Below are positions 1 through 8,871 of a stretch of DNA of 64,000 nucleotides, one piece after another (the stretch's first letter is position 1; each line of letters begins with the position of its first letter). Position numbers and translations under genes: made by a program. Origin of the DNA: Novosphingopyxis sp965218915 (GTDB taxonomy: Bacteria; Pseudomonadota; Alphaproteobacteria; Sphingomonadales; Sphingomonadaceae); the NCBI RefSeq assembly GCF_965218915.1, contig NZ_OZ244708.1:3038001-3102000 (forward strand). Direction: 5' to 3'. The notes beneath the pieces are model-generated. The model saw nothing but the letters and a program-made list of their open reading frames with translations. It made no database searches and had not been told where the DNA came from.

Positions 1-2
1 CC

Positions 3-1958
3 GCGGTGGGCCTGGTGGTCGACGACGCCGTGGTCGTGCTCGAACATATGGCGCGGCGGCTTCAGGAAGGCGCGGAGGCGACGGCGCGGTCGATGCTGGC
101 CTCGGCTGCCGAGATGACGCGGCCCTTGTTGGGCTCCACATGCGCCACCGTCGTCGTGTTCCTGCCGCTGGCCTTTATCAGCGGCGTGTCGGGCGGCTTC
201 TTCAAGGCGCTGGCGATCACCATGGTCGCCGCGCTGCTGGTGTCGCTGGCCTATGCGCGGCTGGTGGTGCCGCTGCTCGCGGCGCACTGGCTGCGGCAGA
301 AGGATGTCGAGGCGATCGGGCGCGGCGAGAAAATGACCGCGCGCCTTGGCAACTTCTATACGCGCAGCGGCGACCGCGTGTTTGCCAGGCCCGGCCTGTT
401 CGTGGCGCTTCTGGGTCTGGGCCTCGCGCTGCTCGGCTTTGCCGCATGGTCGCATGTCCCTTCGGGCTTCATGCCCAAGATGGACGAGGGCGGGTTCGTG
501 CTCGATTACCGTGCGCAGCCGGGCGCGGCGATCGAGGATACGGATCGGCTGCTGCGCCAGGTCGAGCAGATCATCCGGGATACGCCCGAGGTGGCGAGCT
601 ATTCGCGGCGCACCGGCGTGCAGCTCGGCGGCGGGCTGACCGAGGCCGACGAGGGCGATTATTTCGTTCGGCTGAAAGGCGGATCGCGCCGTCCGATCGA
701 AGCGGTGATGACCGATATCGGGGACCGCGTGAGCGCTGAGGTGCCCGGACTGGAGACCGAATATATCCAGTTGATGGAGGATCTGATCGGCGATCTCACC
801 GCCGTGCCCGAACCGATCGAGGTCAAATTATTCGGCAATGATCCCGCAGCGCTCGCCGCCGCCGCGCAAAAGATCGGCGGCGCGATCGGCAAGGTGCAGG
901 GCGTGGCCGAGGTGGTCGATGGCCTGCGCGTCGCGGGCGATTCGATCCAGATCTCGGTCGAGCCCGGCCTCGCCGCGCAGCAGGGGCTCGACGCGGACGC
1001 CGTCGCCGCGCAGGTGCAGGCGCTGATCGGCGGCAGCGCGGACGCCAGCATGCGCATCGGCGAGCAGCTCGTCACCATCCGAGTGCGCGGACCGCAGGAT
1101 CTGCGGAGCCGCATTGCCGATGTCGAAAACCTGCCGCTGATCGCCGCGGACGGCCATGCGGTGCGGCTCGCCGAAGTCGCCGCCGTCGGCATCCTTTCAG
1201 GCCAGCAGCAGCTGACGCGCGAGGATCTGGCGCCGTTCATTGCGGTCACCGCGCGGCTCGACAAACGCGATCTCGGCTCGGCGATGAAGGAAATTCGCGA
1301 TGTGGTCACCAAACTCGGCCTGCCCCGTTCGATCCGCGTCGAATATGGCGGGCTTTACGCGCAGCAGCAGCAGAGTTTCGCCGATCTCGGCATGGTCTTC
1401 GCCGCCGCGATCCTGCTCATCGCGCTGCTCATCACCTTTCTGTTCGAACGGCTGGCCTGGACCCTGGCGGCCATCGCCACCGTGCTGCTGTCGGCCGCAT
1501 CGGTGCTGATCGGGCTGTGGGTGACCGGTATCGAGCTCAATATTTCGGCGCTGATGGGTCTCACCATGGTGGTCGGCATGGTCAGCGAGCTGGTGATCTT
1601 CTTCCTCGCGGAGATCGACGATGCCCATGCTGCGCAGGACGCCGCCGCGCAGGACGACAATGCCGAGCGGACCGGCCTGCTCGCGCAGCTGCGCCATGCC
1701 GGGGCCAACCGCATGCGCCCGATCGTCATGTCGGCGCTGATCGCGATCCTGACGCTGAGCCCACTCGCGCTGGGCATAAGCCGCAACGCCGGGCTGCAGC
1801 AGCCGCTCGCCACCGCGATCATCTTCGGCCTGTTCGCCGCGGTGCCGCTGGTGCTGCTGTTCCTGCCCGCCGCGATCTGGCTGATGGACAATTTCCACGG
1901 CCACACCCGCGCCGATTTCGATCCCAAGCCCGGCCCTGCCGAGCCTGCCATGTCCTGA
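3..1958 (+). CDS. RND efflux permease, C-terminal part (5' end outside window)
   Basis: This is an inner-membrane proton-driven RND permease entering from the left edge; the frame is already open at base 3, so the start lies outside. The first visible residues, GLVVDDAVVVLE, are the TM4 segment with the paired Asp of the proton relay. A membrane segment, a large periplasmic porter domain starting around FMPKMDEGG, and a second membrane bundle (AAAILLIALLITFLFERLAW onward) follow. About 650 residues are visible of a usual 1000-1050. In the second bundle the segment GMVSELVIFFLAE stands where many pumps carry a KN-type motif. The substrate cannot be read; the FMP-x-DEG region resembles CzcA/CusA-type more than AcrB-type pumps. 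No regulator or outer-membrane partner follows it on this strand. Confidence 0.9.
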   Translation, partial: AVGLVVDDAVVVLEHMARRLQEGAEATARSMLASAAEMTRPLLGSTCATVVVFLPLAFISGVSGGFFKALAITMVAALLVSLAYARLVVPLLAAHWLRQKDVEAIGRGEKMTARLGNFYTRSGDRVFARPGLFVALLGLGLALLGFAAWSHVPSGFMPKMDEGGFVLDYRAQPGAAIEDTDRLLRQVEQIIRDTPEVASYSRRTGVQLGGGLTEADEGDYFVRLKGGSRRPIEAVMTDIGDRVSAEVPGLETEYIQLMEDLIGDLTAVPEPIEVKLFGNDPAALAAAAQKIGGAIGKVQGVAEVVDGLRVAGDSIQISVEPGLAAQQGLDADAVAAQVQALIGGSADASMRIGEQLVTIRVRGPQDLRSRIADVENLPLIAADGHAVRLAEVAAVGILSGQQQLTREDLAPFIAVTARLDKRDLGSAMKEIRDVVTKLGLPRSIRVEYGGLYAQQQQSFADLGMVFAAAILLIALLITFLFERLAWTLAAIATVLLSAASVLIGLWVTGIELNISALMGLTMVVGMVSELVIFFLAEIDDAHAAQDAAAQDDNAERTGLLAQLRHAGANRMRPIVMSALIAILTLSPLALGISRNAGLQQPLATAIIFGLFAAVPLVLLFLPAAIWLMDNFHGHTRADFDPKPGPAEPAMS

Positions 1959-2157
1959 CGCTGCCATGTCCTGACACCGGGCGCGTCGTTCCCCCAAAGG
2001 AAGCATCGACGCGGTAGGCGTATCAACGATATTATGCTTTAAGCGGCACTATCCGCTATTTCCGAATGACCACATACCCGTTTTTATCATCGCGGACGCA
2101 CCGGTTCTCTGGCAGCGATCGACCGCCACCGCCTTGCGATCAGGACGCCTGCAGATA

Positions 2158-3114
2158 TTGACCCAAGCCGTTCCACCCATCCGCGTAATTGCGGTTTATC
2201 GCTTCACTTCGTTCGAGGATTTGGCTTCGATCCGCGACACGCTCGATGCGGCATGTCGATCGAAGGACGTAAAGGGCACGCTGTTGCTGGCGCGCGAAGG
2301 CATCAACGGTACCATTGCCGGTAGCGACGCGGCGATCGCGGCGGTGCTTCGGCACATCCGCGCGCTGCCCGGCTGCGCGGATGTCGGCGTCAAGGAAGCG
2401 CGGGCGGCGGCAATGCCGTTTCACCGGTTGAAGGTGCGGATCAAGCGCGAGATCGTGACCATGGGCCGGCCCGACATCGATCCGGTCGGCGAGGCCGGCC
2501 GATATGTCGCGCCGGAGGACTGGAACGCGCTGGTCGACGATCCCGATGTCATCCTGATCGACACGCGCAACGATTACGAGGTGGCGATCGGCAGCTTTCA
2601 CGGCGCGGTCGACCCCCGCACCAAGAGCTTTCGCGACTTTCCGGAGTGGTTCGAACGGCATCGCGGCGAACTGCAAGCGGGCGAAAACCCTCCCAGAATC
2701 GCGATGTTCTGCACCGGCGGGATACGCTGCGAAAAGGCCACCGCCTATCTCAAACGGCAGGGACTGGACGAGGTCTATCATCTGGAGGGCGGCATTCTCT
2801 CCTATCTCGAACGGATCTCGCCGGAAGCGAGCCGCTGGGAAGGCGAATGTTTCGTGTTCGACGAGCGGGTGAGCGTGGGTCACGGCCTCGAACAGGGCAG
2901 CCACGAGCTGTGCCGTGCGTGCCGTATGCCGGTCGGCGAGGCGGAGCGTAAATCCAAGCTTTACATGGCTGGGATCAGCTGCCCGGCATGCCACGACCAG
3001 CGCAGCGACGAGCAGCGCCGCGGCTATGCCGAACGCCACCGGCAGAGCACGCTGGCCGAGGCGCGCGGCGTAGCGCATGTCGGCGCGCGCCAACCGGGCA
3101 GCAACGATGACTGA
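2158..3114 (+). CDS. trhO: tRNA uridine(34) hydroxylase, rhodanese family (TrhO/YceA)
   Basis: Rhodanese-related protein of the TrhO family, which hydroxylates uridine 34 in the wobble position of certain tRNAs. It has an N-terminal acylphosphatase-like domain (VYRFTSFEDL..., EGINGTIAG), then a rhodanese domain with the active-site loop CTGGIRCEKA, and a Cys-rich C-terminal tail (CRACRMP...CPAC) typical of the family. No ATG precedes the domain. TTG at 2158 gives a family-like N-terminus (TQAVPPIRVIAVYRF); TTG at 2134 would add eight residues. Neither has a strong ribosome site, so the start is uncertain. Its stop overlaps the next gene's ATG by 8 bases, so the two are probably co-translated. 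Confidence 0.85.
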   Translation: MTQAVPPIRVIAVYRFTSFEDLASIRDTLDAACRSKDVKGTLLLAREGINGTIAGSDAAIAAVLRHIRALPGCADVGVKEARAAAMPFHRLKVRIKREIVTMGRPDIDPVGEAGRYVAPEDWNALVDDPDVILIDTRNDYEVAIGSFHGAVDPRTKSFRDFPEWFERHRGELQAGENPPRIAMFCTGGIRCEKATAYLKRQGLDEVYHLEGGILSYLERISPEASRWEGECFVFDERVSVGHGLEQGSHELCRACRMPVGEAERKSKLYMAGISCPACHDQRSDEQRRGYAERHRQSTLAEARGVAHVGARQPGSNDD

Positions 3115-3712
3115 GCCCGTCCTCTACAGCTTCCGCCGCTGCCCCTATGCGATGCGCGCCCGCATGGCGCTGCACGTCGGCGGGATCGCTTGCGAGCACC
3201 GCGAGGTGCGGCTGCGCGACAAGCCGGAGGCGTTGATCGCAGCTTCTTCCAAGGGAACGGTGCCGGTGCTCGTACTGCCGGACGGCAGCGTGATCGACGA
3301 GAGTATCGACATCATGCGCTGGGCGCTCGGTCGCAATGACCCCGAGCATTGGCTCGAAGGCGACGACGCCACGCTGATCGCGGCCAATGACGGTCCGTTC
3401 AAACATCATCTCGACCGCTATAAATATGCCAGCCGTCATAATAGCGATGCGGCTGAACACCGCGGCGAGGGGATGGCGATATTGGCGGCGCTCGACCGGC
3501 GCCTCGCCGCACAACCTTTTCTGTGCGGCGCGCGGCGGACGCTGACCGATATCGCGGTCATGCCGTTCGTGCGCCAGTTCGCCGCGACCGACCGCGACTG
3601 GTTCGCCGCGCAGACGCTGCCGCATCTGCAGGCATGGCTCGCGGGTCTGCTTGCGTCACCGCTGTTTCAGGCGATCATGGTCAAGCGCGAGCCATGGCGC
3701 GCCGGCGATTGA
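3107..3712 (+). CDS. glutathione S-transferase-like protein
   Basis: A 201-residue protein with an N-terminal thioredoxin fold (YSFRRCPYAMRARMAL, and the cis-Pro segment GTVPVL) and an all-helical C-terminal half with LTDIAVMPFVRQFA, as in GSTs. The RCPYAMR motif puts a Cys where glutaredoxins and Cys-type GSTs have theirs, so a thiol-transfer or deglutathionylation role is more likely than a classic Tyr/Ser GST. The ATG at 3107 overlaps the end of trhO. An upstream in-frame ATG at 3077 would add ten residues without domain content. It converges on the nodT gene with a gap of about 20 bases. The substrate is unknown. Confidence 0.8.
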   Translation: MTEPVLYSFRRCPYAMRARMALHVGGIACEHREVRLRDKPEALIAASSKGTVPVLVLPDGSVIDESIDIMRWALGRNDPEHWLEGDDATLIAANDGPFKHHLDRYKYASRHNSDAAEHRGEGMAILAALDRRLAAQPFLCGARRTLTDIAVMPFVRQFAATDRDWFAAQTLPHLQAWLAGLLASPLFQAIMVKREPWRAGD

Positions 3713-3734
3713 GCGACCGCATGGTCGTCCCGGT

Positions 3735-5276
3735 TCAGTTCGCCGCGCCGAATTGCTCGGTGCCGGGCTTTGCGGCCTGTTCGCCATCGTTTTCCGCGGC
3801 CTCCCAGCCGCCGCCGAGTGCCTTGAACAGGGCGATGCTGTATTGCCGGAGCTGCGCGTCGCTGCCCGCCAGTTGCTCGCGCGCCGACAGCAATTGCGCG
3901 GCCGCGCCCAGCGCATCGTCTTCGGGCACGAACCCGGCCGCGTAGCGCGCCTCGACCGCCCTGGCGTTGGCCTGCGCATCGGCCACCGCCTGCGCCAGCG
4001 CGCCGTTGCGGCGGCGCTCGGTGTCGATCTGCGCCAGCGGATCCTCGACATCGCGCAGCGCGCCGAGCACGGTCTTGCGATATTCCAGATAGGCCTGATC
4101 GCGCGCCTCTTCCTGCCGGCCGACCGCCGCCTTGCGCTTGCCGAAATCGAGGATCGGGAACTGGCCCAGCGCGCTGCCGGTCAGTTGCAGGCTGTCGCCG
4201 CTGATCAGGCTGGTGAGCGCGGTCGAGATCAGCTGCGCCATGCCGGTGAGGCTGAATTTTGGATAGAGATCGGCCACCGCGACACCGATATCGGCGGTCG
4301 ACGCCGCCAGATCGCGCTCGGCCGCGCGGATATCGGGACGGCGGCGCAGCAGGTCGGACGGCAGGCCCGGCGGCACCAACGGCGCGGTGACCAGCGGTGC
4401 CTCGAAGCTTTGCAATTCGGTGTCGAGCGCGGCCGGCTGCCGGCCCAATAGCAGCGCGATCGCGTGGCGGCGCACCGCCATGTCCGCGCGCACCGGCTCG
4501 ATCCGTGCCTGATTGGCGGTCAGGTCATTTCGCGCGTTGATCGCTTCGATACGCGGGATCAGGCCGACGTCGGCATTGTGATCGGCGATCTGGACGATGC
4601 GTTGCTGAGCCGCGATTTCCGCCTCGATCACCTCCATCTGCTGCCGGTCGAAGCGCAGCGCGAAATAGGCCTGTGCCACTTCGCTCGCCAGCATCACCGC
4701 AGCATCGCGGCCGTTCCAGATCGCTGCCTCGGTGCGCGCCCGCGCCGCCTCGGTTCCGCGCACCGCGCCGCCGAACAGGTCGAGCTCCCAATCGGCATCG
4801 AACCCGGCCGAATAGGTGGTGATGCCGCTGCCTGGCAGCGCGAAGCCGTTGGCCGCCGAAGCGCCGCCGCCGCTCCCGCCCGATGCGCCACCGCCACCGC
4901 CACCGCCAGAAAACTGGCGGGCGATACTGGAAAATCCGGCGTTCTTGCTGAATTCGATATGGCTGACGCTGGCCTGGGCATCGATCGACGGCAGCCCCGC
5001 CCCGCGCGCGGTGATTTCCTGCAGCCGCGCCTGCCGCACGCGCGAGATGGCGATGGCGATGTCCGGATTGTCCTTCAGCGCACGTTCGATGAGGGCGGTC
5101 AGCTCGGGATCGTCATAGGCTTTCCACCATATCGCAGGATCGATCGCGTCCCCGCTCGGCGCGGGACCGGTAAAGGCGGCGGGAATATCGGCCACCGGCG
5201 CGCTGTAGTCCGGCCCGACGGTGCAAGCGGACAGCAGCAGGCTACCGATGACGAGGGTTTTGCAGCGATTGTTCAA
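3735..5276 (-). CDS. NodT-family outer-membrane efflux lipoprotein
   Basis: Outer-membrane channel of a tripartite pump (TolC/OprM superfamily, NodT branch), about 513 residues. The N-terminus MNNRCKTLVIGSLLLSAC carries a lipobox (LSAC), so it should be lipid-anchored. Two OEP repeats follow, with family landmarks WELDLFG, LLRRRPDIRAAE and a Gly-rich C-terminus. The start is TTG at 5276, overlapping the stop of the MFS pump gene (TTGA), which indicates translational coupling. A poly-Gly/Ser/Ala run at about residues 119-142, just before WELDLFG, probably lies in the first extracellular loop of the barrel. It completes the EmrAB-like system encoded upstream. Confidence 0.9.
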   Translation of the reverse strand: MNNRCKTLVIGSLLLSACTVGPDYSAPVADIPAAFTGPAPSGDAIDPAIWWKAYDDPELTALIERALKDNPDIAIAISRVRQARLQEITARGAGLPSIDAQASVSHIEFSKNAGFSSIARQFSGGGGGGGASGGSGGGASAANGFALPGSGITTYSAGFDADWELDLFGGAVRGTEAARARTEAAIWNGRDAAVMLASEVAQAYFALRFDRQQMEVIEAEIAAQQRIVQIADHNADVGLIPRIEAINARNDLTANQARIEPVRADMAVRRHAIALLLGRQPAALDTELQSFEAPLVTAPLVPPGLPSDLLRRRPDIRAAERDLAASTADIGVAVADLYPKFSLTGMAQLISTALTSLISGDSLQLTGSALGQFPILDFGKRKAAVGRQEEARDQAYLEYRKTVLGALRDVEDPLAQIDTERRRNGALAQAVADAQANARAVEARYAAGFVPEDDALGAAAQLLSAREQLAGSDAQLRQYSIALFKALGGGWEAAENDGEQAAKPGTEQFGAAN

Positions 5277-6868
5277 TGTCCGGCTCCCGCCGGCGCGGAG
5301 CCGGGTTTCGGTTTGCGCATGAGAAAGACCAGCGGCGACACGACCAGCACGATCGTCATCAGGAAATAGAACACGTCGATGAACGAGATCATCGCCGCCT
5401 GCCGTTGCACCTGGCTGTATAGAATAGCGATCGCGGTCTGGTCCTGCCCGCCGATCGCGCCTTGCGCCCGGTCCATCCACTGGTTGTAGTTCGGATCGAG
5501 CGGATTGAGCGTCTGCACCATCTCGGCCTGATGAAATTGCATCGAATTGGCGAGCTTGGTCTGCGATACCGAAATGCCGATCGACCCGCCGAGGTTGCGG
5601 CAGACGTTGAGCAGGCTGGAGGCCTGCGCGGTCTGCGTCTGTTTGAGCCCGATATAGGCCACCGCGTTGATCGGCACGAACAGGAAGGGCAGCGCCACTG
5701 CCTGATAGAGCCGCGCGATCGCGGCGTCGGCGAAGCTCATATCGGCGTTGAGCTGCGCCATGTTCCACAAGGCCGCGCCCTGCACGAGCAGCGCCGGAAA
5801 CAGCAGCCAGCGCACGTCGACCTTGTCGCTCAGACGCCCGGCGAACGGCACCGCCGCCAGTGTCGCGAAACCGCCGAATGTCAGCGCGAGGCCGGCGTCC
5901 AGCGCGCTGTAGCCGAGCACCTGCTGCAGCATCTGCGGGATCAGCTGGGTGGTGCCGAACAGAATCACGCCGGTGATCGTCATGACCAAGAGCGTCATCG
6001 AGAAATTGCGGTTCTTCAGCAGCCGCAGATTGACCACCGGGTCCTTGTGATTGAGTTCCCAGATCACCAGCGCGATCAGCGACACCGCTGCGATCGAGGC
6101 GGTGACGGTGATCAGCGAACTGGCGAACCAGTCCTCGCGCAGACCCCGGTCGAGCGTATATTCGAAAAATCCAAGACCCAGGGCTACCAGCGCCACACCG
6201 ACATAATCGATATTGAGCCCGTCCTTGAAACGTTCCGCGCGGTCCTTTTCGACCTGTTCCGGCTCATCGACGAAAATCTGCACCAGAAAAACGGCGAGAA
6301 TGCCGACGGGCACGTTGATCAGGAATACCCAGTGCCAGCTGGCATATTCGACGATGTAGCCGCCCAGCGTCGGCCCCAGCACGGGTCCGACCACGACCAC
6401 GATGGCGAAGGCGGCAAAGGCCATGCCGCGCTTGTCCGGCGGAAAGGTGTCGGCGAGCATCGACTGCTCGACCGGTGCCAGCCCGCCGCCGCCGATGCCC
6501 TGCAATATCCGCGCGATAACGAGCGTCGTGAGGTTCGGCGAAATACCGCAGAGAAAGGAGGCGCCGGTGAACAGCATGATCGAGAGCAGGAAATAGCGCT
6601 TCCTGCCGATCGCATCGCTGAGCCAGCCGGAGATCGGGATGACGATGGCGTTGGCGACGAGATAGCTGGTCAACACCCAGGTCGCCTGATCGGTCGATAC
6701 CGACAGGCTGCCGCCGATATGATCGAGCGCGACATTGGCGATGGCGGTGTCGAGCACCTCCATGAACGTGGGGATCGAGATGATCGCGACGATCAGCCAC
6801 GGGCTGTAACGCCCCGCCGCCGAGCGCGAAGGCGTCCAGCCATGACCGGCGGATGCGGCGTCTGCCAT
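5273..6868 (-). CDS. EmrB/QacA-type MFS multidrug exporter (DHA2, 14 TM)
   Basis: Proton-driven drug exporter of the inner membrane, 531 residues, the expected length for a 14-TM DHA2 transporter. Visible family motifs include the TM1 segment IPTFMEVLDTAIANVALDHI, motif A-like GWLSDAIGRKRYF after TM2, ILQGIGGGGLAP, and the TM5 antiporter motif C (VVVGPVLGPTLGGYI). The gene starts four bases after the adaptor stop and its own stop overlaps the nodT start. This adaptor-MFS-outer-membrane-factor order is the classic EmrAB-TolC layout. Substrates are probably hydrophobic toxins or uncouplers, but this is inferred from the family only. Confidence 0.93.
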   Translation of the reverse strand: MADAASAGHGWTPSRSAAGRYSPWLIVAIISIPTFMEVLDTAIANVALDHIGGSLSVSTDQATWVLTSYLVANAIVIPISGWLSDAIGRKRYFLLSIMLFTGASFLCGISPNLTTLVIARILQGIGGGGLAPVEQSMLADTFPPDKRGMAFAAFAIVVVVGPVLGPTLGGYIVEYASWHWVFLINVPVGILAVFLVQIFVDEPEQVEKDRAERFKDGLNIDYVGVALVALGLGFFEYTLDRGLREDWFASSLITVTASIAAVSLIALVIWELNHKDPVVNLRLLKNRNFSMTLLVMTITGVILFGTTQLIPQMLQQVLGYSALDAGLALTFGGFATLAAVPFAGRLSDKVDVRWLLFPALLVQGAALWNMAQLNADMSFADAAIARLYQAVALPFLFVPINAVAYIGLKQTQTAQASSLLNVCRNLGGSIGISVSQTKLANSMQFHQAEMVQTLNPLDPNYNQWMDRAQGAIGGQDQTAIAILYSQVQRQAAMISFIDVFYFLMTIVLVVSPLVFLMRKPKPGSAPAGAGH

Positions 6869-6872
6869 CGGC

Positions 6873-8057
6873 TTAGCGCACCTTTACGGTGGGCACGGCC
6901 GACATGCCCGGGCCGATCGGATATTTGCGCGGATCGGGGCCGTTCTTGACGTCGAAGACGATCCGCACCGGCACGCGCTGCACCACCTTGACATAATTGC
7001 CGGTGGCGTTCTGCGGCGGCAGCACCGCGAACGCCTGGCCCGCGCCCTGCTGGAAGCTGTCGACCTTGCCGATGAATTCGACGCCCGGAAAGGCGTCGAT
7101 CACGATCGTCACCGGCTGGCCGATGCGCATCTGTTCCAGCTGCGTTTCCTTGAAATTGGCGGTGATCCACATCTCGTCGGGAATCACCGCGAGCAGCTGC
7201 GTGCCGGGCGAGACATAGGAGCCGATATTGACTTGCCGGTTGACCACCTGCCCGTCGATCGGCGCGGTGATCCGCAAATTGTTGATGTTGGTCTGCGTCG
7301 CCTTTGCCGACGCCTTGCGCGCCGCGATACCGGCTTCAGCGACATTCGCCTGCTTGCGCGCGACCTCGACGTCGGCGTCCGCGCTTTCGATCTGGCTGCG
7401 CGCCGCGGCCGCGTCGGCGGCGGTCTGGCGGGCCTCCTTGCGCGCTTCGTCGAGCTGCTGGCCGGACACGGCGTTGGGATCGAGCGCGGCAAGCTTCCGG
7501 TAGCGCGTCAGGTCCTGCTGCGCCTTGATCGCCGCGGCGAGCGGCACGCGCGCCTGCGATGCCGCCTGTCGGCGCTGCGCGATCATCGCATCGATCTGCG
7601 CCAGCGCCTGGCGATATTCCTCGTTCGCCTGCCGCACATTGGCTTCGGCCTCGTCTTGCCGGTCGACCTGGCCCGAAGGCTCGATCACCGCGAGCACGGT
7701 GCCGGCCTTGACGTGGCGGTTGTCGACATTGGCGACGCTGACCAGCGTGCCCGCTTCCTCGGCGGCGAGCCGCACGATATGCGCATCGATGAATGCGTCG
7801 TCGGTCGATTCATACTGGCGCGCATTGAGATAATAGAGCGTGCCGCCGATCGCGATCGCCGCGACGACCACGATCAGGATGATCCAGAAGATCGGCTTCT
7901 TGAATAGCGACTTTTTTTTCGGCTGGTCGTCTGCGGTATCGTCGCCGGCGTCCGCGTTCGACTCATCCGCATTCGCATCGGTATGCGCATCTGCCTGCTC
8001 TTCGCCCGACTGCTCGGCCTGTTCCTCCTCCTGCGTCTGATCGTTCTGGTCGGTCAT
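6873..8057 (-). CDS. EmrA/HlyD-type membrane-fusion adaptor
   Basis: Periplasmic adaptor linking the MFS pump to its outer-membrane channel, 394 residues. An acidic, Asp/Glu/Gln-rich cytoplasmic head (about residues 1-45) precedes a Lys-rich stop and a single membrane anchor (FWIILIVVVAAIAIGGTLYY). Next come a lipoyl/barrel half with AGTLVSVANVDNRHVKAG, a long coiled-coil hairpin rich in Ala, Gln and Arg, and the second lipoyl half (NNLRITAPIDGQVVNRQV). The ATG overlaps the TetR stop (ATGA) and the MFS gene starts four bases after it. The unusually acidic head is a lineage feature of unknown role. Confidence 0.92.
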   Translation of the reverse strand: MTDQNDQTQEEEQAEQSGEEQADAHTDANADESNADAGDDTADDQPKKKSLFKKPIFWIILIVVVAAIAIGGTLYYLNARQYESTDDAFIDAHIVRLAAEEAGTLVSVANVDNRHVKAGTVLAVIEPSGQVDRQDEAEANVRQANEEYRQALAQIDAMIAQRRQAASQARVPLAAAIKAQQDLTRYRKLAALDPNAVSGQQLDEARKEARQTAADAAAARSQIESADADVEVARKQANVAEAGIAARKASAKATQTNINNLRITAPIDGQVVNRQVNIGSYVSPGTQLLAVIPDEMWITANFKETQLEQMRIGQPVTIVIDAFPGVEFIGKVDSFQQGAGQAFAVLPPQNATGNYVKVVQRVPVRIVFDVKNGPDPRKYPIGPGMSAVPTVKVR

Positions 8058-8695
8058 GAAAGGTCCTTCGGGCGATTATTGGCGGCAAGGCCGTCGAGCA
8101 TGGCGTCGACATTGGCGGCGAGGCAGGACTGTATCGCCGCGCGGATCTCGGCGTCGTAGTGCCGAAGGCCCAGCTGGCGCAGCAGCGAAGCCTTGGACGA
8201 GCGTGGGCTCATTGCCTGCCCCACCAGCGCGGAGGTGACGATCGCCGCGGTCCGCCGGTCGGCTCCGGTGGCGATCACCACCAGCGTCGCGAGCGTGCCG
8301 AAAATATGTTCCAAGAAGCCGTCATAGATCCGGTCGAACGCGGCGGTGGGATTCATCTGTTCGCGCAGGATGAAGCGCGAATGGTCGGCGGTGCCGTCGT
8401 CAGTCATCTTTTCGGATAGCAGCCGGAAGATCGCCTGCAGCTTCGCGCGCGCCGCCAGACAATCGCCGGGGGCGATGGTGTCGGCGCCGTCGACATGGAC
8501 CGCCATGCCTTCTGCCAGCGTCTCGGCAATGCGGTCGGCAGCGGCCAAGTAAAGACCTTCCTTGCCGCCATAGTGATAGGTGATCGCGGACATCGCGCTA
8601 TCCGCAGCGCCCGCGATCTGCCGCGTGCTGGCGCCTTCCAGGCCGTGATAGCCGAAGGCCGCGATCGCAACATCGAGAAGCCGGTTAGGAGTCAT
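8054..8695 (-). CDS. TetR/AcrR-family repressor of the emrAB-nodT operon
   Basis: DNA-binding regulator of about 213 residues. The N-terminal helix-turn-helix reads LLDVAIAAFGYHGLEGASTRQIAGAADSAM with the TetR signature TYHYGGKEGLY. The C-terminal ligand domain resembles the CecR/DUF1956 type (REQMNPTAAFDRIYDGF). The start at 8695 (MTPNRLL) is preferred over 8731 because a near-perfect inverted repeat lies at 8709-8726, immediately upstream, where an autorepressor would bind. The stop overlaps the adaptor ATG, so regulator and pump share one transcript. The likely logic is autorepression relieved by a pump substrate; the ligand is unknown. Confidence 0.9.
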   Translation of the reverse strand: MTPNRLLDVAIAAFGYHGLEGASTRQIAGAADSAMSAITYHYGGKEGLYLAAADRIAETLAEGMAVHVDGADTIAPGDCLAARAKLQAIFRLLSEKMTDDGTADHSRFILREQMNPTAAFDRIYDGFLEHIFGTLATLVVIATGADRRTAAIVTSALVGQAMSPRSSKASLLRQLGLRHYDAEIRAAIQSCLAANVDAMLDGLAANNRPKDLS

Positions 8696-8708
8696 GGCGA
8701 AGCATATA

Positions 8709-8726
8709 GTTCGATCGAACGAACTT
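8709..8726. promoter_or_regulatory. inverted-repeat operator for the TetR-family regulator
   Basis: The 18-base site AGTTCGATCGAACGAACT has 6-base arms (AGTTCG/CGAACT) around a 6-base spacer. It also contains the perfect 12-base palindrome GTTCGATCGAAC at 8710-8721. It lies 14 bases upstream of the preferred TetR start and could overlap the operon promoter. Binding is inferred from position and symmetry. Confidence 0.7.
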
Positions 8727-8871
8727 GGCAAGACATGCTAAGAATTTTGTTCTTACGAAGTGAGACTGCCGCGGCGGCGCCTGTCCATAGCAGCCTCAGG
8801 AAGCCGAAGTGACAGTGCGGGCGGCACGCGCTACGATATGTTCATCGCTATCCACTGGAAAAGGCCCCTTT

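Noticed and set aside
5462..6949. 495-codon plus-strand frame across the emrB-like gene
   Set aside because: Highly charged Arg/Asp/Glu/His translation, opposite an unambiguous 14-TM transporter.
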